Part shown: positions 58,671 to 64,000 of the stretch, in pieces | Position numbering within the stretch: the first letter of the stretch is position 1 | Layout: every line of letters starts with the position of its first letter | From: Oscillospiraceae bacterium | Lineage (GTDB): Bacteria; Bacillota; Clostridia; Oscillospirales; CAG-382 | DNA length: 64,000 nt | Assembly (NCBI GenBank): GCA_015064625.1 | Contig: SVRW01000003.1 | Span: 1 to 64,000, forward strand | Reading direction: 5' to 3' | Position numbers and translations under genes: made by a program | The notes under the pieces: model-generated | The model's input: only the letters and a program-made list of their open reading frames with translations | Told to the model about the DNA's origin: nothing | The model's database searches: none

Positions 58671-58744
58671 TTCATTGAAAAGATTTTTACTACAATACCT
58701 AAAATATAATTTTGTAACCTTTATGTATAACAAGGAGATTTTAA

Positions 58745-59869
58745 ATGTTCGGACTTATGCTGACGCCTTTATTTGTATGTATCGGCTTTTATCTGTATTT
58801 TTTTATAAAGAGAATTTATAAAACCTTTTCAAAAAAAGCGTTTTCGAGAAAAAACAAAATAATAATTTCTGCCATTTCATCCTTTCTTGCTGTTTTTTGT
58901 TATTCTGTTTCGGGAATTTACGTTGTTTTTATTCTTCATCTTGTGTTTATTTCAGCATTTTTCATGCTGTGTAATTTTTTGATAAAGAAGGTATTCGGAG
59001 AAAAATACGAAAAAGGCTTCAATGCATGGAAGAAAATTCATGGAAGCGGAGCTTTGGCGGTTGTTCTCACAGTAGGAATACTTACTGTGGGATACGTAAA
59101 TATGCATAACGTTGTAAAAACGGAATATGAAATTAAAACGGATAAGAATATAAGAGATGAGGGATACAGAATCGCCCTTCTGGCAGACGTTCATTTCGGA
59201 GTTTCTCTTGATGAAAAGGAGCTTTTTGAAGTTTGCGAAAGAGTAAGCGGAGATAATCCTGACGTGGTTATTCTTTGCGGTGATATCGTTGATGACGATA
59301 CCTCGGCTTCAGAGATGAAAACTGTTTTTGAAATTCTCGGAAAGATAAAAAGCAAATATGGAATCTTTTACGTTTACGGAAATCATGACAGACCCTTTTC
59401 CATGGTTTCTTCCGATTATACGGAGGACGAATTGGTTCAAGCCATAAATTCAAACGGAATTAAAATTTTGAAGGATGAGGTTTATTCCATAAATAACGAA
59501 TTATTCATAGTGGGCAGAGACGACGTTGGTTTTGACGCACATCCAAGAAAAAGTATAAAGAGTTTAATCGAAAATACGGACGAAAATGGCTTTGTTCTCA
59601 CTCTTGACCATCGCCCGACGGAATATAAAGAAAATGGGGAAGCAGGAACAGATTTACTTCTTTCGGGACATACACATGGCGGACAAATCTGGCCTGTTAA
59701 TCTGATAGATAAGGCTTTTAAAATAAACGATGCAAATTATGGTTTAGTAAAAATTGATGAAGATACAAATGCTATTGTTACGTCAGGCGTTGCAGGTTGG
59801 GCTTATCCCGTCAAAACCTCTGCTCCTGCTGAATACGTTATAATAGACGTGTCGACCGGTAATAAATAA
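58745..59869 (+). CDS. Membrane-anchored metallophosphoesterase
   Basis: 374 residues. Three to four N-terminal helices (to ~125) are followed by a calcineurin-like phosphoesterase domain. Metal ligands: LLADVHFG (~142), CGDIVDDD (~179), VYGNHDRP (~213) and LSGHTHGGQIWP (~302). This arrangement is like YkuE/YaeI-type proteins; YkuE acts near the envelope. AAGGAGA precedes the ATG. Substrate unknown. Confidence 0.92.
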   Translation: MFGLMLTPLFVCIGFYLYFFIKRIYKTFSKKAFSRKNKIIISAISSFLAVFCYSVSGIYVVFILHLVFISAFFMLCNFLIKKVFGEKYEKGFNAWKKIHGSGALAVVLTVGILTVGYVNMHNVVKTEYEIKTDKNIRDEGYRIALLADVHFGVSLDEKELFEVCERVSGDNPDVVILCGDIVDDDTSASEMKTVFEILGKIKSKYGIFYVYGNHDRPFSMVSSDYTEDELVQAINSNGIKILKDEVYSINNELFIVGRDDVGFDAHPRKSIKSLIENTDENGFVLTLDHRPTEYKENGEAGTDLLLSGHTHGGQIWPVNLIDKAFKINDANYGLVKIDEDTNAIVTSGVAGWAYPVKTSAPAEYVIIDVSTGNK

Positions 59870-59916
59870 AAAAAATCTGCATATACTTTTTTTAAATGAT
59901 AAAAGAGGTATATGCA

Positions 59917-60444
59917 ATGAAAAAAAAGTTGTTTCTCTGGCAATTATCTGGTTTTTTATTCACCTGTATACTTGGAACGTTGCTTCATTTTGTTTATGAT
60001 TGGAGCGGAGAAAACGTTGTTGCCGCTGTTTTTTCTGGAATTAACGAATCAACGTGGGAACATATGAAAATCCTTTTCGTCCCGATGTTCTTTTTTGCCT
60101 TGGTGGAAAAGCATCTTTTGTGTGACCCACCCGAAAATTATTGGTGTGTAAAGCTTAAAGGAATATTTCTTGGACTTTTTATGATCCCCTTTTTATTTTA
60201 CACTTATAACGGAGTGATTGGAACTTCTCCTGCTTGGGTGAATATCGTTATTTTCTACGTGTCTGCATTTTCAGCATATTTTTATGAACAACGCCTTTTC
60301 CAGAAAGGAAAACCTTGTTGTTTTTCTCAAACTATGGCGTTTTCATTTATCTGTATTATCGCCTTGGCGTTTTTAATCTTTACCTTTGTTCAGCCACCCC
60401 TTGAAATATTCAGAGACCCTGTGACAGGTTCCTTTGGAAGATAA
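59917..60444 (+). CDS. DUF6512-like membrane protein
   Basis: 175 residues from ATG 59917 (AGAGGT upstream), with five hydrophobic helices. The conserved-looking segment TLLHFVYDWSGENVVAAVFSGINESTWEHMK (~22-52) and the following KILFVPMFFFALVE are typical of DUF6512. It follows the phosphoesterase by 47 bp and may be cotranscribed. Function unknown. Confidence 0.8.
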   Translation: MKKKLFLWQLSGFLFTCILGTLLHFVYDWSGENVVAAVFSGINESTWEHMKILFVPMFFFALVEKHLLCDPPENYWCVKLKGIFLGLFMIPFLFYTYNGVIGTSPAWVNIVIFYVSAFSAYFYEQRLFQKGKPCCFSQTMAFSFICIIALAFLIFTFVQPPLEIFRDPVTGSFGR

Positions 60445-60520
60445 AATTATCATATATTGAATTTTTATAAGTCTTAACATCAGCTTTTGTTCCCGCAAGC
60501 TTTCAAATAATAAAGAGATA

Positions 60521-60555
60521 GGGCAGTATTAAACGATTAACGTTCAATACTGCCC
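60521..60555. terminator. Hairpin between convergent genes
   Basis: GGGCAGTATT pairs with AATACTGCCC, and the inner AACGATTAACGTT is also self-complementary. There is no long T run. It is placed between two convergent genes. Confidence 0.55.
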
Positions 60556-60593
60556 GCTTTGATCTCAATGGAAAAAGTCACAAGATATGTATC

Positions 60594-60821
60594 TTAGTCT
60601 TTTTTATATCCAATGTTTTTTTCTTTTGCAGGGTCAAAGGTTAAGTTGCAGATAGAAGCAACAAGACCGTAAATTCCAAACGTTATCATTGTAAGGAATA
60701 AATAACAGCCTGTTCTTGATGTGAATCCCTCGGGTTTAAGAGATGTATGGTTAATTATGATACTACCAATCCATCCCAAGAAAAAAGTTAAAAGAAAACG
60801 AACCAACTTGTTGTTATCCAT
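60594..60821 (-). CDS. Small TM2-like membrane protein
   Basis: 75 residues from ATG 60821 (AAGAAGGAGGAGCAC upstream). Two hydrophobic helices, FLLTFFLGWIGSIIINH (~8-24) and YLFLTMITFGIYGLVASICNL (~38-58), are separated by a short polar turn, and the protein ends in a basic tail. The GW-G and GIYGLVAS pattern is like TM2-type proteins. Function unknown. Confidence 0.75.
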   Translation of the reverse strand: MDNNKLVRFLLTFFLGWIGSIIINHTSLKPEGFTSRTGCYLFLTMITFGIYGLVASICNLTFDPAKEKNIGYKKD

Positions 60822-60957
60822 TGTGTGCTCCTCCTTCTTTAATATGTTGAACATATAATACAACATTTTTCTACAAATGTCAATAGTTTTTTACAATACA
60901 TCCATTATTTTCAAGGCGTTTTTAACGAAAAAACGCTTAATATTTGTTATTCTAAAA

Positions 60958-61461
60958 TCATTTGCTTTGATTTGGTTCTTTCAAAAGTTCTGACGGCAAA
61001 TAACGGCTGATAAATTCAGCCCATTCTTCATTGTCACATCCATAATGGTTTGTATCGGTCACCTGTCCGCTGGAATTGTAAGCTTCACCGTATCCGTGAG
61101 AAGAAATAAGCAGATACGTTCCATCTGTGTTATTTATTCTTGCAACCCAATCGCCATAATTGAAGCTTGGGTCAACTGCCGCAAGGATTATGAGTATATG
61201 ATCGGAAAATTGAATATCTGCAAGATCGTCCAAAAAATCTTTAAGCTTTTCATCAGGCAAGGTGTAAACAGGTTCTTCATTTTTCAGAAAAGTACTGTCT
61301 GTAGTTTCGCATTCGCGTAGATCGTAAATCATAATGGAAGATACGTTTTCCGAGTTAATATCGTCGTAACGCTTGTAACGAGGTATTATGATACAGCTGG
61401 TGAGTGAAACAAGCATCAATAAAATTAACGTTGTTGCTAAAATAAATTTGTATATCTTCAT
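60958..61461 (-). CDS. Hypothetical lipoprotein
   Basis: 167 residues. Clear lipoprotein signal ATTLILLMLVSLTSC (Cys ~23). The mature part has alternating strands (VSSIMIYDLRECETTD, HILIILAAVDP, TYLLISSHGYGEAY) and no catalytic motif I recognise. The stop is followed by an AT-rich tract. GGGGG-rich site upstream of the ATG. No neighbours on the same strand within 100 bp, so a single gene. Confidence 0.75.
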   Translation of the reverse strand: MKIYKFILATTLILLMLVSLTSCIIIPRYKRYDDINSENVSSIMIYDLRECETTDSTFLKNEEPVYTLPDEKLKDFLDDLADIQFSDHILIILAAVDPSFNYGDWVARINNTDGTYLLISSHGYGEAYNSSGQVTDTNHYGCDNEEWAEFISRYLPSELLKEPNQSK

Positions 61462-61570
61462 TTTATTCCCCCTGTGTCAAAAAAATGAGATTTTTCAATG
61501 AAATGGTACTCTCTTCATTTACAGTCTAACACAATAGAACGTTCTTGTCAATAAATTCGTAAGATTTTCA

Positions 61571-62023
61571 TTATAAAATTTTTCCTATGCTAAAAATGTG
61601 TTTTTTTCTTCTTTTGGCGTGAACGTAAGCTTGATATGCTCCGCCTGTTTTGTGGTCGATGCAGGCTATAACGTAGTCTGCCTGCTCCACCATATATTTA
61701 TTTCTGTAGCTTATGGCAAACCTTAAAGGCTTGTCTTCAATTTCGGGATAGAGAATTGAGTCAAATCTGTCTTTTTGATATGAAAGATGATTATTTTGGT
61801 ATTCGGGCGTTATATAAGGGGTTACAAAAATGAGGGAAACAGCAGGATGATTTTCCTTATACTTTTTACAACATTCGTATGCAAATTCGTCAAAACCGCC
61901 ATACTCTCCCAAATACATCTCCGCTTTACTGTCCCCGACCTTTTCTTCGAGAAAATCAAGGATTTTTTTCATGTCTTCCGCATTGCCCTTGTAATGAGAA
62001 TGTCCACAAAACGTAATTATCAT
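61571..62023 (-). CDS. SLOG/DUF1273-like nucleotide-binding protein
   Basis: 150 residues. The Rossmann-like start MIITFCGHSHYKG, MYLGEYGGFDEFAYECCKKYK (~40-60), and RNKYMVEQADYVIACIDHKTGGAYQAYVHAKRRKK (in parts, ~106-140) match the SLOG superfamily branch near YpsA/DUF1273, which is thought to bind nucleotide-derived ligands. AAAGGAGA lies 8 bp before the ATG. Only 35 bp upstream is the terminator of the structured RNA at 62050-62340, on the same strand, so that RNA may be its regulatory leader. Confidence 0.85.
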   Translation of the reverse strand: MIITFCGHSHYKGNAEDMKKILDFLEEKVGDSKAEMYLGEYGGFDEFAYECCKKYKENHPAVSLIFVTPYITPEYQNNHLSYQKDRFDSILYPEIEDKPLRFAISYRNKYMVEQADYVIACIDHKTGGAYQAYVHAKRRKKHIFSIGKIL

Positions 62024-62049
62024 GTAAGTCTCCTTTGCTAAAAAATTGC

Positions 62050-62340
62050 AAAAAAAAATGCGCCGACCGAAATCAGCGCATAAAAACGCAAATTCCAGTT
62101 GTCGCCAAACAAACTATATACAGTCAGAGTCATCCTTTAGACAAAAGCCTTTTTAGGACACTATCAACACTGCGGAATTTGCATTTTATCAAATCCATTT
62201 GTTAATAGTGTAGACATCTAACATGTAAAATATACGGTGTGTGCTTTGTAAAGGAGAAATTTGTTCATGGAGAGAATATTAAAACAAAGAAACGTCTATG
62301 AACAAAAACTCATTAACTGTATATATTTAGTTTGTTTGGC
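62050..62340 (-). ncRNA. Structured ~290-nt RNA candidate (possible pseudoknot), or long cis-regulatory leader
   Basis: A consensus leftward promoter (62375-62347) predicts a start at ~62340, exactly where a long closing stem begins. Stem A: 62316-62340 pairs with 62104-62124 (21 bp with a 4-nt bulge). Stem C: 62298-62306 with 62260-62268 (9 bp). Stem D: 62200-62211 with 62158-62169 (12 bp, one G-U). The loop of D contains 62174-62187, which pairs over 14 bp with 62085-62098, just outside stem A, giving a pseudoknot. An ATGCGC/GCGCAT terminator (62058-62081) with nine T follows. No ORF with a ribosome site lies inside. It does not match 6S, tmRNA, RNase P or SRP RNA motifs that I know. Confidence 0.75.
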
Positions 62341-62346
62341 AAAGTC

Positions 62347-62375
62347 ATTATACTACGTCTTTTTGGAAATGTCAA
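62347..62375 (-). promoter_or_regulatory. Consensus promoter of the structured RNA
   Basis: On the minus strand TTGACA (62375-62370) and TATAAT (62352-62347) with a 17-bp spacer: a perfect sigma-A promoter. Confidence 0.9.
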
Positions 62376-62416
62376 GATGAAATATGAGTTTTGTTTCAAG
62401 CATTTTATTTCAAGCG

Positions 62417-62445
62417 TTGACTTTAAATTGATATTATGATATATA
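62417..62445 (+). promoter_or_regulatory. Promoter of the aldehyde dehydrogenase gene
   Basis: TTGACT (62417-62422) and TATATA (62440-62445), spacer 17 bp, 44 bp before the gene. It is back to back with the promoter of the structured RNA. Confidence 0.65.
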
Positions 62446-62489
62446 ATATACATATATATTTTGATTTACAATATTAAACGGGGTGTAAT

Positions 62490-63872
62490 ATGACAAGTAC
62501 GGAAATAGAAAAGCTTGTTGAAAAACAGAGGGAATATTACAGAAGCGGAGCGACTATTCCTGTTTCCTTTCGTGTAGAGCAGTTGAAGAAATTGTATAAC
62601 GCAGTTAAAAAATACGAAAGTGAAATAAACGAAGGGTTATATAAAGATTTGGGAAAAAGCTCTTTCGAAGGTTTTATGTGCGAAGTGGGGCTTGTTTTAT
62701 CAGAAATATCTTTTTTGCTTAAAAATATAAAGAAATTTGCAAAGAGAAAAAGGGTTCATACCCCTTTGGCTCAGTTTGCTTCCCGTAGCTTTATACAGCC
62801 AATTCCTTATGGAAATACTCTTATTATGAGCCCGTGGAATTATCCTTTCCTTCTGACAGTAGAGCCTCTTGCTGATGCAATTGCGGCAGGAAATACTGCC
62901 GTGGTGAAGCCGAGTGCATATTCCCCCGCAACAAGTGGTGTGGTTCAAAAGATAATAACGGAGTGTTTTCCGCCTGAATACGTTGCAGTTGTAACAGGGG
63001 GAAGAAACGAAAATTCCGCTTTGCTAGAGCAGAAGTTTGATTTTGTGTTCTTTACAGGAAGCAAATCTGTGGGAAAAGAGGTTTTGAGGAATACAGCAGA
63101 GCATTTAACACCAACGGTTCTTGAGTTGGGTGGTAAAAGTCCTTGTATTGTGGATAAAACTGCAGATATAAGTCTGGCTGCAAAGCGCATTGTGTTTGGG
63201 AAATATCTGAACTGCGGACAGACTTGCGTTGCCCCTGATTACATTCTTTGCGATAAATCCGTAAAGGATGAATTTGTATCTCAGGTTGTAAAGCAAATAA
63301 AACTCCAATACGGAGAAAAACCTCTTGAAAATAAAAATTACGGTAAGATAATAAGCGAAAAGCATTTTTCGAGAATTTGTTCATTGATTGATAAAAGCAA
63401 GGTGGTTTTTGGCGGTGATATAAATGAGAAATCTCTTCAAATTGCCCCTACGGTTATGGATAACGTAACTGAAAATGATGCAGTAATGAGAGAGGAAATT
63501 TTCGGGCCTTTGATGCCTGTTCTCACCTTTGATAACTTTGATTCTGTTGTAGATGAGCTTAAATTAAAGGAAAAGCCTTTGGCTTTATATCTTTTCACAA
63601 ACGATAAAAACCATAAAAAACGAGTTGTCCGTGAGATTTCGTATGGGGGCGGATGCATTAACGACGTAATAATTCATCTTGCCACAACTGAAATGGGATT
63701 TGGAGGCGTTGGTGAAAGCGGCATGGGAAGCTATCATGGAAAAGCGGGCTTCGATGCTTTTTCCCATTATAAATCCGTTGTTGACAAAAAAACGTGGATA
63801 GATTTACCAATGAGGTATTCTCCATATGAGGGAAAAATGTATGAGAAGCTTTTGCATATTTTTTTGAAGTGA
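62490..63872 (+). CDS. NAD(P)-dependent aldehyde dehydrogenase (class 3 type)
   Basis: 460 residues. The coenzyme-binding region has MSPWNYPFLLTVEPLADAIAAGNTAVVKPS (in parts, ~112-142) and the FFTGSKSVGKEV glycine loop (~188). The catalytic glutamate is in VLELGGKSPCIV (~211) and the catalytic cysteine in KYLNCGQTCVAPDY (~245). The C-terminus ends in a hydrophobic, Tyr/Lys tail (YSPYEGKMYEKLLHIFLK), as in class 3/ALDH3 proteins of Firmicutes. It oxidises medium-chain or aromatic aldehydes. Single gene with its own promoter. Confidence 0.95.
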   Translation: MTSTEIEKLVEKQREYYRSGATIPVSFRVEQLKKLYNAVKKYESEINEGLYKDLGKSSFEGFMCEVGLVLSEISFLLKNIKKFAKRKRVHTPLAQFASRSFIQPIPYGNTLIMSPWNYPFLLTVEPLADAIAAGNTAVVKPSAYSPATSGVVQKIITECFPPEYVAVVTGGRNENSALLEQKFDFVFFTGSKSVGKEVLRNTAEHLTPTVLELGGKSPCIVDKTADISLAAKRIVFGKYLNCGQTCVAPDYILCDKSVKDEFVSQVVKQIKLQYGEKPLENKNYGKIISEKHFSRICSLIDKSKVVFGGDINEKSLQIAPTVMDNVTENDAVMREEIFGPLMPVLTFDNFDSVVDELKLKEKPLALYLFTNDKNHKKRVVREISYGGGCINDVIIHLATTEMGFGGVGESGMGSYHGKAGFDAFSHYKSVVDKKTWIDLPMRYSPYEGKMYEKLLHIFLK

Positions 63873-63895
63873 CGAAAATTTTTTTGGAAAACCTA

Positions 63896-63924
63896 TTGAC
63901 AAATCAAATTTGTGGTAGTATAAT
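63896..63924 (+). promoter_or_regulatory. Consensus promoter of the T-box leader
   Basis: TTGACA (63896-63901) and TATAAT (63919-63924), spacer 17 bp. It drives whatever lies right of the window. Confidence 0.9.
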
Positions 63925-63930
63925 ACCATC

Positions 63931-64000
63931 AAGATTTGAATATCACAAAAACAACTGTGACGAAGACGGTCGGAACGTTGAATCTCCAGAGAGTTGGCGG
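63931..64000 (+). promoter_or_regulatory. T-box riboswitch leader, 5' part (cut by window edge)
   Basis: After the promoter the sequence reads GTGACGAAGACGGTCGG and then CTCCAGAGAGTTGGCGG, the usual beginning of Stem I in clostridial T-box leaders (the GACGAAGA start and the AGAGAG-nnGGnGG element). The specifier loop, T-box and antiterminator would lie beyond 64000, so the amino acid sensed cannot be read. An aminoacyl-tRNA synthetase or an amino-acid biosynthesis or transport gene is expected next. Confidence 0.75.

Noticed and set aside
62217..62267. 16-codon ORF (minus strand, MNKFLLYKAHTVYFTC) in the structured RNA
   Set aside because: No ribosome site, and its first codons are part of stem C; a coding role is not supported.
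62050..62340. 6S RNA, tmRNA or RNase P RNA for the structured transcript
   Set aside because: No tRNA-like 3' end or tag ORF, none of the conserved RNase P core sequences I know, and the pseudoknot is not a feature of 6S RNA.
1..64000. tRNA and rRNA genes
   Set aside because: No cloverleaf with CCA-proximal TTCGAAT-type arm and no rRNA core sequence was noticed; a tRNAscan-SE and Rfam run would confirm.

Overview
The window looks like chromosomal DNA of a low-GC, endospore-forming member of the Clostridia (Bacillota). It carries sporulation genes (sigE, spoIIGA, sigG, yunB, a SpoIVFB-type protease and a DacF-type carboxypeptidase), the Firmicutes gene order DUF2232 (yybS-like) - gdpP - rplI - dnaB, strong AGGAGG-type ribosome binding sites, several TTG and GTG starts, and a T-box leader at the right edge. 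I saw no rRNA, tRNA, prophage or CRISPR array. Genus-level identity cannot be settled from sequence alone.\n\nLayout. 1-10 kb: the end of an unknown gene, a VTC/DUF4956 pair, sigG, cysK with the TrkH/TrkA potassium system, and a TetR-regulated ABC exporter with a palindromic operator on its promoter. 9.8-20.4 kb: the accessory region. An XRE regulator diverges from a very short transcription unit. Next come a 2196-residue secreted RHS/YD-repeat polymorphic toxin with its own C-terminal tip, a membrane immunity candidate, a REP-associated tyrosine transposase (RAYT), a displaced second RHS tip cut off at the first residues of a HINT domain, and a further RHS scrap. REP palindromes lie between these pieces and supply the stop codons of three ORFs. 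20.4-31 kb: birA, a sugar isomerase/ThuA operon, an aminotransferase, trpS and an atypical topoisomerase IV pair. 31-43 kb: yybS-gdpP-rplI-dnaB-tilS-ftsH, a DHHW-family lipoprotein-like protein, yunB, and a PqqD / S26 peptidase / nucleotidyltransferase cassette. 43-54 kb: spoIIGA-sigE, a SpoIVFB pair, YitT, two tandem PASTA-GHL10 lipoproteins, MscS and gap. 54-64 kb: dacF, an amino-acid ABC importer, small membrane proteins, a SLOG-family gene preceded by a strongly structured RNA, an aldehyde dehydrogenase and the start of a T-box leader.\n\nMost notable signals. (1) The RHS tip region is broken up by RAYT/REP elements. (2) At 62050-62340 on the minus strand there is a ~290-nt RNA candidate with a consensus promoter, a closing stem starting at the predicted +1, a pseudoknot and a terminator. 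(3) Arrays of short, mutually different hairpins separated by TGAAGT-like spacers, plus a palindromic MITE-like module, recur in four intergenic regions and abut or overlap stop codons. (4) spoIIGA has a promoter with a 21-bp spacer and an 0A-like box, like the Spo0A-driven spoIIG promoter. (5) A PqqD/protease/nucleotidyltransferase cassette lacks any visible precursor peptide. Homology calls come from reading motifs, without database searches.
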